A stretch of 64,000 nt of DNA from an uncultured Glaciecola sp. (GTDB taxonomy: Bacteria; Pseudomonadota; Gammaproteobacteria; Enterobacterales; Alteromonadaceae), in NCBI RefSeq assembly GCF_937770335.1, contig NZ_CALJHY010000003.1, forward strand, positions 620,001 to 684,000, written 5' to 3'. Numbering within the stretch: position 1 is the first letter of the stretch; every line of letters starts with the position of its first letter. Both the position numbers and the translations under genes were made by a program. The notes beneath the pieces were generated by a model. It worked only from the letters and a program-made list of their open reading frames with translations. It did no database searches and had not been told where the DNA came from. Positions 10,233 to 19,259 of the stretch are shown here, one piece after another.

Positions 10233-12746
10233 ATGAAAAAATTTACTTTAAGTGCGTTGGCCGCAGCCTCTTTGGCAATGGCACTTCCGACGCAAGCTTT
10301 AGCTGAAGCCGCCATTGGCGATCAATTAGCACAATTTTTACCGACTATGACTGGCGAAGAGACCGTTATGGCCGTGGTAACATTCGAACAAATGAACCCG
10401 GTATCGATAACTCAAATACGCGCGCTAAAAGCCTTAGGTATTAGCAAGGGTGTTCAGTTTTCCGCAGTACCTGTTATGGGAGTTGTTGCCACTGTCGCGC
10501 AAATTGAAGCGATTGCTGCACGTGACGATGTTCGCTCGGTGTGGTTGAACCGCAAGTTAGACTATTTTAATGCCAACTCACGCCAAATTACGGGTGTCGA
10601 CAAAGTTCAGGGGACAGACTTCGCTAACCGCAATGGCGGTACTGAATATACCGGTAAAGGCGTAACCATCATGGTGAATGACTCCGGTATAGATGCCACG
10701 CATCAGGATCTATTCTTCGGCGACGTGGTCGTTGATAACGTACAAGCGGTAACGCACTCATTGGATCTTGCCGAGACCGGTATTACAGACGGTTTTGTCA
10801 TTCAAGCTCAACCTAATACTGATCTCATGGTCGGTCACGGAACACACTGTGCTGGCACTATCGCTGGTTCTGGCGCTATGTCTGGCGGAAAATACAAAGG
10901 CGTTGCACCGGATGCTGATTTGGTTGGTTACGGCTCTGGCGCTGGGTTATTTATTTTAGATGCTGTTGGCGGGTACGATTATGCCATTAACCACGTTTAC
11001 GACTATGAACATCCATTACGTATTATGAGTAACTCATGGGGTTCGAGCGGTAAATTTGATCCAATGGGTCCGGTTAACTTAGCTTCTTATAAAGCATATA
11101 AATTTGGTATTTTGTCCATTTTTGCTGCTGGCAATTCCGGCTCTGGCGAAAATAGTAATAACCCATACTCTCAGATCCCTTGGGGTATGTCGGTAGGCGC
11201 CGGGGATACCAACGGTAATTTAGTCGACTTTTCTTCTCGTGGATTAGAATATGAGACAAGTGAATTTTTGATGCCCGATGGTAAAAAATGGACTCACACT
11301 AACGAAGTCACTATCGTGGCACCAGGACGCTTTATGGTTTCAACACGTGCATCCACTAACATGGTTGCCAATGGCAGAAATGATGACTTAGTTCTTGCCC
11401 CAGAACATATTCCTTTCTACACCCGTATTTCAGGTACATCAATGGCGACACCTCATACCGCAGGTATTGCAGCTCTGATGATGGAAGCCAATCCAGATCT
11501 GGATATCGATCAAATTAAGCAATTAATGAAAGAGTCTGCGACAAACATGCCAGGTTATGAGTCTTGGGAAGTCGGCGCAGGTTATGTTAATGCACGCGCA
11601 GCAGTAGCCGCAGCCAAACAATACGATGCAGATCAGAAAAAATCAATTAACAACAGCACCGATTCGATCTTCTATTCAAGTATCAACATGCAGGCAAAGG
11701 AAATCGGCGAAGGTGTTTTAGCCTTTGAAAGTCTCGAATCACAAGTTATTGAATTTATAGTCGATGAAAACGCGAAGACCGTAAATGTTGGGGTGACCGC
11801 TATTGCAAATATCAGAGCTGTTCTTGAGGCGCCTGATGGAACAATTTTTAAGGGAGGTACAACATTACCTCTTGTGGGTGACAGCAACTCTTTTGTTAAT
11901 GTTCCCGCACAAAAAGGTACTTGGTATCTATCTATGGAAACCAATGCATTTGGTTTGGAAGTAGCACCAGCAGCGGCTGCCTATGACGAACAAGCGCAAA
12001 CTGATGAGGCTAGTGATAACCAGGTTAGCTATTGGGTTTGGCAAGATATTCTTATCGGAACAGAAGGTATGGATGATGTCGTCGGCCATAGCCAGCAACT
12101 AGAGATCGAAAAGGCTGTAGTTAAGCGTCTTATGGATGGTCGCCCATCAGGCAAGTTTGCACCCGATGCTAGATTAAAACGGAAAGAATTGGCTAAAGCC
12201 TTGGTTATGGGTGCATCAGTGCGTCAACATCGCAGTTTAGGTGAAGAAGCAGACGTTAACCTTAGTGGTGTTAATGCCAATTATCGTATTTTCGCCGAGT
12301 CAGTTGCTATGCCTGGTGCAGCATTAAAAGACGCTAAACAACAGTTTGGTCCCGTCATGTTAGTTGATGGTTCTGATTTCCGCGGTAATGCGGCTGTTAG
12401 TCGCGCTGAGTTGGCGTATAGCATTGTGCAGGTAATCGGTAAGACGCAAGATGCATTGAACTTTGGCGATAAGCATCAGGTTACAGTCAATTACAATGGT
12501 GAGACGATTATCGTTGCTGACCAGGCGGATATAGCTGACGCCATGCGAGGTTATGTTCAAATTGCATTGGACGAAGGACTATTAGGTGTGCGCTACAGTC
12601 TTGAGCAGGGTCCATTTGACCTACAACCAATCCTAGTTGCTAAATTCAATCCTGAAGATGGTCTAAGTCGCGCTGGCTATGCCATTATAGCCAACAAAAT
12701 GGACGAACTTTACTTCGTATCAGGGACGCGTAGTAACGCAGAATAA
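10233..12746 (+). CDS. Secreted subtilisin-like serine protease with SLH-like C-terminus (copy 1)
   Basis: An 837-residue S8-family peptidase. A signal peptide (MKKFTLSALAAASLAMALPTQ, cut near ALA-E) is followed by an inhibitor I9-like propeptide (about 26-112) and the catalytic domain. The triad is D150 (VNDSGID), H202 (GHGTHCAG) and S403 (SGTSMATPHTAG), with oxyanion N301 (AAGNSGSGE). After a beta-rich linker, residues about 610-835 hold three SLH-like repeats; the first is the clearest (DDVVGHSQQLEIEKAV, then KFAPDARLKRKELAKAL). SLH modules bind cell-wall or envelope polymers, so the enzyme is probably held at or released from the cell surface. It is collinear with the protease at 19260-21764 and is likely controlled together with it. 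Confidence 0.9.
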   Translation: MKKFTLSALAAASLAMALPTQALAEAAIGDQLAQFLPTMTGEETVMAVVTFEQMNPVSITQIRALKALGISKGVQFSAVPVMGVVATVAQIEAIAARDDVRSVWLNRKLDYFNANSRQITGVDKVQGTDFANRNGGTEYTGKGVTIMVNDSGIDATHQDLFFGDVVVDNVQAVTHSLDLAETGITDGFVIQAQPNTDLMVGHGTHCAGTIAGSGAMSGGKYKGVAPDADLVGYGSGAGLFILDAVGGYDYAINHVYDYEHPLRIMSNSWGSSGKFDPMGPVNLASYKAYKFGILSIFAAGNSGSGENSNNPYSQIPWGMSVGAGDTNGNLVDFSSRGLEYETSEFLMPDGKKWTHTNEVTIVAPGRFMVSTRASTNMVANGRNDDLVLAPEHIPFYTRISGTSMATPHTAGIAALMMEANPDLDIDQIKQLMKESATNMPGYESWEVGAGYVNARAAVAAAKQYDADQKKSINNSTDSIFYSSINMQAKEIGEGVLAFESLESQVIEFIVDENAKTVNVGVTAIANIRAVLEAPDGTIFKGGTTLPLVGDSNSFVNVPAQKGTWYLSMETNAFGLEVAPAAAAYDEQAQTDEASDNQVSYWVWQDILIGTEGMDDVVGHSQQLEIEKAVVKRLMDGRPSGKFAPDARLKRKELAKALVMGASVRQHRSLGEEADVNLSGVNANYRIFAESVAMPGAALKDAKQQFGPVMLVDGSDFRGNAAVSRAELAYSIVQVIGKTQDALNFGDKHQVTVNYNGETIIVADQADIADAMRGYVQIALDEGLLGVRYSLEQGPFDLQPILVAKFNPEDGLSRAGYAIIANKMDELYFVSGTRSNAE

Positions 12747-12768
12747 GTGTGATGTATAGTTAACGCTG

Positions 12769-12795
12769 AACGCCCCTACTATGGGGCGTTTTTTT
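12769..12795 (+). terminator. Rho-independent terminator after subtilase 1
   Basis: AACGCCCC (12769-12776) pairs with GGGGCGTT (12783-12790) across a six-base loop and is followed by a T run. It ends the plus-strand protease transcript just before the convergent end of the signalling operon. Confidence 0.85.
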
Positions 12796-12830
12796 ATACG
12801 TTTTCAAATTTCAGATAGCTTAAATCAGCC

Positions 12831-13448
12831 CTATTCAAGAAGTCCTGCTTTGCTTGCCATTCTTAGTAACTCTGCGGCACTGCTAACCTCGAGCTTTTTA
12901 TATATTTTTGTGCGATGGTTTTCTACCGTTTTTAAACTCATATTTAGCAGTTCAGCTATTCTTTTACTTGTATTACCCGCAATTACCGAAAAAAATACCT
13001 CTCGTTCTCGTCTAGTTAATACACCTAATGGATTGGTAACAGCAGTACTGCGATTTTTAGGCAAGTTTGGAAACGACGTTTTTCCATTATAGACATCTTT
13101 AATCGCTTGAATGAGCACATCCGACGACGACTCTTTGAGAATATAGCCTTTAGCGCCCGCTTTTTGCATGGCTAACATATATTCAATTTCGTCATGCATA
13201 GACAAAACTAATATTTTTGTAGCAGGACGTTGCGAAAGTAATTTATCAATGGCCACTAATCCGCTCATATTGGGCATCGAAATGTCCATTACGACTACGT
13301 CAGGATCGGTTTTTAATGTTTGACTGATTAGTTCAATACCATCATTACATTCAGCAAGCACCTCAAACTCGTTAACTTCTTTCAAGTAGCTAACTAATGC
13401 TTGGCGCATGAGGACGTGGTCATCAGCAACAACAAGTGAAATACTCAT
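12831..13448 (-). CDS. LuxR/NarL-family response regulator
   Basis: A 205-residue regulator. An N-terminal receiver domain has the phosphoacceptor D55 (VVVMDISMPN), the acidic pair near D9-D10 and the conserved Lys in GYILKESSSD. A C-terminal LuxR-type helix-turn-helix runs from LTRREREVFFSVIAGNTSK to VENHRTKIYKKLEV. Its ATG overlaps the stop of the upstream histidine kinase by four bases (ATGA), which marks them as a cognate pair. It is the last gene of the operon at 18982-12831 and the only DNA-binding protein in it, so it is the best candidate to bind the AGGGG-N4-CCCCT palindromes. Confidence 0.92.
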   Translation of the reverse strand: MSISLVVADDHVLMRQALVSYLKEVNEFEVLAECNDGIELISQTLKTDPDVVVMDISMPNMSGLVAIDKLLSQRPATKILVLSMHDEIEYMLAMQKAGAKGYILKESSSDVLIQAIKDVYNGKTSFPNLPKNRSTAVTNPLGVLTRREREVFFSVIAGNTSKRIAELLNMSLKTVENHRTKIYKKLEVSSAAELLRMASKAGLLE

Positions 13449-14137
13449 ACAGGAATAACCATACTAATGTGCGTCCCTTTGTTTACGTGCGATTGGATGA
13501 CCAACTCAGCGTTGAATGCTTTTGCTCTGTCTTGTAAGCTTGTTAAGCCTATTCCTTTGGTCGTATTATCAATCTCAAAGCCTTTACCATCATCGATGAT
13601 GTCTAATCTGAGTGTTTGATGGTGACAAGACACAAATAATTTTACATGCTTTGCGTTAGCATGCTTTGTTATGTTGGTTAGGGCTTCTTGAGTTATCCTA
13701 AAAATGAGAATATTAAGCTCGGGATCTAATGTTTTATCAACATTAATATCGCACTCATAATCAATATCCTCTTGTTCAAACATGCTTCTGCAGAGCCAAG
13801 AAATGGCTGCATTTAAGCCCAAGTCTTGTAGAATAGTGGGACTCATTAAGCGCGATAAACTGCGAATATCTGCCAATGCCATTTCTGATAAGCTAAGTAA
13901 ATCTGCATACTCTGGCATGCTTGAGGTTAGTTGCTGAAGCTTTCGTGTTAATCCTGTCAGGATCTGACCAACGCCATCATGTAAGTCACGCGAAAGTTTC
14001 GCTTTTTCCGCTTCTTGTTGGGCCCACATACGTTTAGCCAAATCACTCAACTGGCTTTGCTCAGTGTCTAGCTGATGTTTTAACAAGCGTTGCTGTTCTT
14101 TTATTTTCTCGATCAGCAATGTTGTTCGCTCATTCAT
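13445..14137 (-). CDS. NarX-type cytoplasmic histidine kinase
   Basis: A 230-residue histidine kinase of the HisKA_3 class. The phosphorylated histidine is H53 in SRDLHDGVGQILTGL. The ATPase domain shows the N box (EALTNITKHANAKH) and the G boxes DDGKGFEI and GIGLTSLQDRAKAF. There is no membrane segment and no sensor domain, only a short N-terminal coiled coil. Input must therefore come from another protein, perhaps the Ser/Thr kinase or FHA protein encoded upstream. Its ATG overlaps the kinase gene by eight bases and its end overlaps the response regulator by four. Confidence 0.92.
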   Translation of the reverse strand: MNERTTLLIEKIKEQQRLLKHQLDTEQSQLSDLAKRMWAQQEAEKAKLSRDLHDGVGQILTGLTRKLQQLTSSMPEYADLLSLSEMALADIRSLSRLMSPTILQDLGLNAAISWLCRSMFEQEDIDYECDINVDKTLDPELNILIFRITQEALTNITKHANAKHVKLFVSCHHQTLRLDIIDDGKGFEIDNTTKGIGLTSLQDRAKAFNAELVIQSHVNKGTHISMVIPV

Positions 14138-17100
14138 TTAAATACCTATTAACGTAGCGCACATGCTGTTCTTCGGATAAATTAGACAACCATTTCAGTT
14201 CACTTTTCTGTTGTTTATCCTGAGACCTCGCATCAGAAAAGCTAGTCAAAAAAAGATGATTACGCCAGTAATCTGGATACTTTACCAACATTTGTGCAAG
14301 TTTATCCATATTAGTCTCAGTATGAGGGTATAGGAAAAGAAAATTCATATACTCTTGATAGTACAACGCTAAGTCTTGCTCTGATACAACTTGTAAAATA
14401 TGCGCTTTGCTGGCCAGTGAAAATCGTTCAGTTATATCCACCATGATCTTTATTTTAACATATTCTGACACCTTTGCAGTATGCAACGCGTCCACAAATG
14501 CGTCAATTTTTTCTTGCGCAGGTCTTTTTTCCTCGTTCCTTAAGCCTAATTGCAACCAATTGTAAACTATGGCTTGCTCGGTACTTTCAGTGTTGCCTAA
14601 CGCTTCTATCAAGTCTAAATTTGACGCTAAGCAAACAATATCCAATGTTTTCATGCACATTTCTGCATGCCAAAGACTTAATTCAATTCTGCCCCGATTA
14701 TCTTTAGTGATGTTTGCAATTTCTTTGGCTGATGCCACTTGCTCGAGTGCCTCCGGCAACAAGCCACGAGAAAAGAACCACTTACTGCGTAAATGAAGCA
14801 GTATCATTTGTTCCTGTTTTTGCTCTGCTTCTAGATTGTTTGATATCGTATCCATTAATGCAGATACTTGATTCAAATTCCCTTTTAATAGCCCTAATTG
14901 AACCAAGTTCTGCTGGGTCCTAATTAAGTGAATCTGATCATTAAACGCGGTAAAAAGTTCACTTGCTCTTTCCCAATATATTTCGGCTAAAGCAAAGTCA
15001 CCGATTAAGAAGTGCATAAACGCGACGTTATTCATACTTTTAGCTTTATAGCTATCGCCAAGCTCAGTATTAATGTCCAACCCTCTTTTATAGAAATCTA
15101 GCGCCTGACTATATAAGCCTTGTTCTTCATGAAGCAAACCCACAGTATCAAGTATGTGAGCAGTGAGAACTAAGTCATCGCGATCTTTGACTAAGTCAAG
15201 GGCTCGTGTAAGCCCTTCTAATGCGCCTTCGTAGTCCCCCTTAATCGCTAAAATATTGGCTATGTTAGAAAGCGTAGTGGCACGCGTGAGCGGATTATCC
15301 AGTGCATTCCTTAATTTCAATGAGTCGTTAAAGTACGTCAAAGCTCGGTCATATTCAGTTAGCCGTAAATGCGCAACGCCAAACGCATTCAACACTAAAG
15401 ATTCTCCCGTTTTGTCCCCCTTAGTGCGAAACGCTACCAAAGCTTGAGTAAGCTCTTTTTCAATAGCTTCTCTTATTTGGCCTGCTATTATCTTTAAGCG
15501 CGCTAAATTGAATAATAAATTTCCGTCGTTCGGCGAAAGTGATATCGCTGCATTATAATCCGCTATTGCCAATTCGGGCTCATTCAGCCAATCATAGATT
15601 TCAGCTCGTTTACTCAGTAACTCAGGTCGACGTGGAAACAACTCCGTTAATTTTTTTGCTGATTGTAATGCTAATTCGGGGTTATTTTTGACATCCGCAT
15701 CGAGTAATCGACCCTGCAAAAGCCAATATGTAGGCGTCTCTTTTAATGCAAACAGTTGTTCTAACGACGCCTCCAAACTAACCAAATCATCTTCCAAGTA
15801 AGCGCTGTACGCTTCTTCGTATAGACTTGCTGCAAGGCTTTTACTCAACATAGAGCGCATATCAATCTGCGATGAGTTAAGTGATTTTTGATTGCTAACT
15901 AGTTTTTCAACATCAGAAACAGTCCAATTCACCTCATCTGCTGTTTGACTGTTAGAGGAGGCGACGCGCATCAGAATCTCTTCACTGACTTGAATAAGTC
16001 CTTCATTTAAGTTATCAAAGCTAAGTGAACTTGAAAATTGTTCTATTACTTTGTCTTCGGGCATGCTGCTTAATGAAAAGGTCAGAATCATCTGTTGTGT
16101 GTTTAGTTCAGAAACTAAAATGCTAAGTACTAAATCTAAATTATAGATAGAAGCTAATTTGACTCTATCATCTGCAATATTAGTAGGATCTAATCCTAAG
16201 TTATAAGTGCTTTGCAACAATTCTTCGTGTTTTACTAGCGCAAATAAGGGATTTGCAATCAGCGTAGTTTGCAAAATGGTAGACAAATTTGCTGACAAAA
16301 CTGATTTGTTATCAAACACAATCCCCAACCTACTGCCAGGTGCATCTAACACGTGTTTGCGGGTATTCTCGTTACTTGTTGAGAATAGATATATGAACAC
16401 ACCACTGGCTAGAATAAAACCGAATAGGATAGTCAGAAGGTAGGTTTTATTGAGCTTTTCCGGACTAAAAATAAAACTTTCTAAATCATCAATTTGTGGG
16501 CGATGATTAGGCGATGAATGAGTCAACTGAGCTAGTTTTTTCTTTAGTTTATTTATTTCTGATTTAGATAAGGAAGCGCTTTTTGCTGCATGAGTAAAGG
16601 TTACCGCTTGCAGTGTTTCTTGCAGCACTTTACCCAAGCTGTAAATTTCAGATTGAGCAGTAGCAAGGCCTAGCTTTATGACTTCTGGCGCGGAGTAATC
16701 CAAATGTCCACTGCACTGCAAACCTACCAACTGTTGTCTACCAAGGCCGAAGTCAATCAGGCGTAAGTCATCGTTGGTATCAATAATAATATTGTTGGGC
16801 TTAATGTCACCGTGTCTTACATCCGCAATTTTACAAGTACGCAATGCACTTATTAATTGTTTCGTCCAACGCTGAAAATCTTCATAACTAAGTGGTTTCT
16901 GCAATCTTTCTTGCAGCGTCGTACCCTCAATAAGTTGCATAGTAAAGAAGGTAAGCGCTCCATCGATGAAGAGTTCATGAACGTTAATAATGTTTGGGTG
17001 ATTAAGCTGCCGGGCGATATTAACTTCATTACGAATTTGATCAATGCTGTCAGAGTTTAAGTCTGGTATGTCGACGACTTTGATTGCAACGGGTGAATCG

Positions 17101-17261
17101 AGCAATTCATCATACGCTTTATATACAGACGCTTGAGCACCGCTCCCTAATGCCTGTTGGATAGTAAACCTTTGGCACAGAACTGTGCCTGCGCTAAGCA
17201 AGTGAGCCGTTTGCAGAAGTTGAGTACGTTGTTCGTTATCTTGAGAAAGCTTGTTAGACAA
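14130..17261 (-). CDS. Transmembrane Ser/Thr protein kinase with TolB-like and TPR sensor region
   Basis: A 1043-residue Hanks-type kinase. The kinase domain (about 31-270) has the glycine loop GSGAQAS (39-45), K61 in AIKVV, E79, the catalytic loop HGDIKPNN with D152, DFG at 170-172 and APE at 191-193. The usual HRD arginine is glycine, so it is a non-RD kinase. One membrane helix follows at about 275-294. The large C-terminal part is then probably periplasmic: a TolB/FlgO-like region (about 310-410) and a TPR array (about 500-830, seen in repeats such as GDKTGESLVLNAFGVAHL and GDYEGALEGLTRALD). It may sense envelope or secreted proteins and signal inward through the FHA protein or the histidine kinase; that link is inferred. 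Confidence 0.88.
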   Translation of the reverse strand: MSNKLSQDNEQRTQLLQTAHLLSAGTVLCQRFTIQQALGSGAQASVYKAYDELLDSPVAIKVVDIPDLNSDSIDQIRNEVNIARQLNHPNIINVHELFIDGALTFFTMQLIEGTTLQERLQKPLSYEDFQRWTKQLISALRTCKIADVRHGDIKPNNIIIDTNDDLRLIDFGLGRQQLVGLQCSGHLDYSAPEVIKLGLATAQSEIYSLGKVLQETLQAVTFTHAAKSASLSKSEINKLKKKLAQLTHSSPNHRPQIDDLESFIFSPEKLNKTYLLTILFGFILASGVFIYLFSTSNENTRKHVLDAPGSRLGIVFDNKSVLSANLSTILQTTLIANPLFALVKHEELLQSTYNLGLDPTNIADDRVKLASIYNLDLVLSILVSELNTQQMILTFSLSSMPEDKVIEQFSSSLSFDNLNEGLIQVSEEILMRVASSNSQTADEVNWTVSDVEKLVSNQKSLNSSQIDMRSMLSKSLAASLYEEAYSAYLEDDLVSLEASLEQLFALKETPTYWLLQGRLLDADVKNNPELALQSAKKLTELFPRRPELLSKRAEIYDWLNEPELAIADYNAAISLSPNDGNLLFNLARLKIIAGQIREAIEKELTQALVAFRTKGDKTGESLVLNAFGVAHLRLTEYDRALTYFNDSLKLRNALDNPLTRATTLSNIANILAIKGDYEGALEGLTRALDLVKDRDDLVLTAHILDTVGLLHEEQGLYSQALDFYKRGLDINTELGDSYKAKSMNNVAFMHFLIGDFALAEIYWERASELFTAFNDQIHLIRTQQNLVQLGLLKGNLNQVSALMDTISNNLEAEQKQEQMILLHLRSKWFFSRGLLPEALEQVASAKEIANITKDNRGRIELSLWHAEMCMKTLDIVCLASNLDLIEALGNTESTEQAIVYNWLQLGLRNEEKRPAQEKIDAFVDALHTAKVSEYVKIKIMVDITERFSLASKAHILQVVSEQDLALYYQEYMNFLFLYPHTETNMDKLAQMLVKYPDYWRNHLFLTSFSDARSQDKQQKSELKWLSNLSEEQHVRYVNRYLNE

Positions 17262-17300
17262 CTATTCCCCTTAGGTCATGGCTGCCTTATAAGAGCAAAC

Positions 17301-18134
17301 CTATGCAGATTCGAGGTTGGTGAGCTTATAGTTTATATCATTAAATAACAAGCGCATTGAAAGCTGCCTTGCAAACGACTCTGCGAAAGCTACATCTGTT
17401 GTCGTAAAATATTGTTTTTGGTTCTGAGTATCGGCATATAATATTGCGACTGTATTGGAACCAACTTTTACTGGTACGCACAGTGATGCCGCTATTTTAT
17501 TAGTAATAACACTGTCTTGCTGAGACAAAACTGCATGCAGTTTTGTATTATTAATTACTAATGTTTTGCCCTCATTAGCGCACATATTCAACATTGTTGT
17601 GCTCCCTGAGAACTGTGCTACATCTTTCCAGCGATCATATCCTAGACTGCACTCTATTTCATTATTCCCATCAACAAACACCAATGCTGCGCGGGAGCAT
17701 CCCAGCGTTTGGATAAAGTAATTTCTCGCAACTGAAATAAATATCTGGCTGTCTTCACACTTCAGCATCAATGATGAAAACTGTTTTAACTGTGCTTTGC
17801 GCCATACATCTTTATTATCTTTTTTCACAAGTTCATTATGCGACAATGAAGATAGTTTACAATCTACTGGACCGATTTTTAAATGAGTCACGTCCTCGAT
17901 GGGTAGTCGAGTGATCCGCTTATCGTTAGCATAACAGCCAACAGTACTAAGATCTTCAAACCACCAAACGCCATTCAAAGCATGCGTCAATCTAGCGTGA
18001 GTTCTTGAAACTTGCGCGTTATCAATTTGCACATCGGAGTCGGGTAATCTGCCAATCACATAGTCTTTGCCCTCAAACAGGGTATATTCTTTGAATCCTG
18101 ATGGTTGGCTGTCAATAGTCACTTGAACTGGCAT
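17301..18134 (-). CDS. FHA-GAF domain protein
   Basis: A 277-residue cytoplasmic protein. The N-terminal FHA domain (about 15-95) carries the phosphothreonine-binding residues GR at 28-29 and SRTH at 43-46. The C-terminal GAF domain (about 115-270) includes the block AASLCVPVKVGSNTVAILYADT. FHA domains bind phosphothreonine made by Hanks-type kinases, and the next gene, 39 bp downstream, encodes such a kinase. The likely role is as adaptor or substrate of that kinase, with the GAF domain adding a small-molecule or protein input. Confidence 0.9.
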   Translation of the reverse strand: MPVQVTIDSQPSGFKEYTLFEGKDYVIGRLPDSDVQIDNAQVSRTHARLTHALNGVWWFEDLSTVGCYANDKRITRLPIEDVTHLKIGPVDCKLSSLSHNELVKKDNKDVWRKAQLKQFSSLMLKCEDSQIFISVARNYFIQTLGCSRAALVFVDGNNEIECSLGYDRWKDVAQFSGSTTMLNMCANEGKTLVINNTKLHAVLSQQDSVITNKIAASLCVPVKVGSNTVAILYADTQNQKQYFTTTDVAFAESFARQLSMRLLFNDINYKLTNLESA

Positions 18135-18151
18135 ATCACTTTCCTATAGGC

Positions 18152-18982
18152 TTATAGTCGGAGTCTGTAACGCAACGACTTTAACACACTGAGTAAGTCA
18201 GCTTTTACGTTTACAAGGTCGTTTGAAGACCGCCAAACGTTATCAATTTCCCCGCCGTTTAAGTTTTCTATTAATAAGATGAGATTATCTGTTAACAACA
18301 AAGCTTGTTCAAAATTTTCTAATGACACTGCGGTTTCCAGCATGTTGGAAACGCCTCGAAGTTCATTAAACAGAAGACTGTTAACGTCGGTTTGGTTATC
18401 TAGTAAAATCTGATCAATTTGCGCTAGCTTCGACTCAGTATCTATTTTTAAAGGGCGTTCATCCAACACAATGATGAAGTCAGAAAATTTACCCAAGTTG
18501 CCTCTTGCACGCAAACTGCCAGCAGAAACCATAGACGTGATGTCCTCAAAATTTCCACCTGCATGTGAGGTGAATAACTTGGCTGGCATACCGGTTTGGT
18601 AATCAATTGCTTTTGTATAGATTTCTACCGATGCTAATCCTTCAAAACTGAACCCTTTACCTTCCTTTGGAGATATCCTTAGAAGGACAGGAAAGTCAGG
18701 ATGTAGGTTCACTGCACTACTTTTTATTCGGGATAACACAGAAGTATCATTAACTGGTATTAAGAATGCCTCAATCACAATATTGTCAGCGGTTAAGCCA
18801 ATACTTTTTTCAAATTCAACAACGACATCTATATTAATTGTTGAGGATACAGGAATAGAAGCTTGTAGCTTGTCTTCTGAAACCTTTACGTTGACTGGCG
18901 ATACAGCCAGTGATGGTGTTGCCCAAACTATCGAAATTAATCCGATAAAAACTAGAAATATACGTTTACTCTTGATTATCAT
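18152..18982 (-). CDS. Secreted protein of unknown function, first gene of the signalling operon
   Basis: A 276-residue protein with a clear signal peptide (KRIFLVFIGLISIVWATPSLA, written here from residue 6 on) and no other membrane segment. Residues about 30-170 look like a beta-rich domain (VNVKVSEDKLQASIPVSS, FSFEGLASVEIYTKAI). Residues about 185-276 look like an alpha-helical region. I do not recognise the family. It lies 17 bp ahead of the FHA-GAF gene and is probably cotranscribed. As a periplasmic or exported partner of a kinase with an outward TPR region, it may be a ligand or protease-sensitive signal; that is a guess from context. Confidence 0.75.
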   Translation of the reverse strand: MIIKSKRIFLVFIGLISIVWATPSLAVSPVNVKVSEDKLQASIPVSSTINIDVVVEFEKSIGLTADNIVIEAFLIPVNDTSVLSRIKSSAVNLHPDFPVLLRISPKEGKGFSFEGLASVEIYTKAIDYQTGMPAKLFTSHAGGNFEDITSMVSAGSLRARGNLGKFSDFIIVLDERPLKIDTESKLAQIDQILLDNQTDVNSLLFNELRGVSNMLETAVSLENFEQALLLTDNLILLIENLNGGEIDNVWRSSNDLVNVKADLLSVLKSLRYRLRL

Positions 18983-19135
18983 TATAAAGTACCTCTAAGA
19001 AGTTAATGCTTAACTAATACGACTGGTATTTGACATTAGCACAGATAATGTTGAGCCCCTATTAAAGAGACTTTTTGTATCTATTATGTACATATCAATA
19101 ACCTAATAGTGCCACTAGCCTAATTTAAAAAAAAT

Positions 19136-19149
19136 AGGGGGAAACCCCT
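19136..19149 (-). promoter_or_regulatory. Palindromic operator candidate, copy C
   Basis: On the minus strand this reads AGGGG-TTTC-CCCCT followed by ATTTTTTTT. It lies 153 bases ahead of the first gene of the signalling operon. Arms, four-base spacing and trailing ATTT match copies A and B. Unlike them it is followed by eight T, so it could also serve as a second terminator for minus-strand transcripts coming from the protease gene. Confidence 0.45.
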
Positions 19150-19213
19150 AGATAGTGATTTTTAGGAGAGCCCAAAATCTAAAGCGGTTAGCAAAAAATG
19201 GGATTTTTATAGT

Positions 19214-19244
19214 AAAAAAAAGGAGGCCTATTGGCCTCCTTTTT
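19214..19244. terminator. Rho-independent terminator after subtilase 2
   Basis: GGAGGCC and GGCCTCC pair across a four-base loop, with A and T runs on the two sides. It lies 16 bases after the stop codon of the minus-strand protease and separates it from the signalling operon. Confidence 0.9.
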
Positions 19245-19259
19245 CACATCTTGTATTAC

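Noticed and set aside
19136-19149. Copy C palindrome as a plain terminator
   Set aside because: Not fully excluded because of its T8 tail. It was kept as an operator candidate because its arms, spacing and trailing ATTT match copies A and B, and the protease gene already has a strong terminator at 19214-19244.
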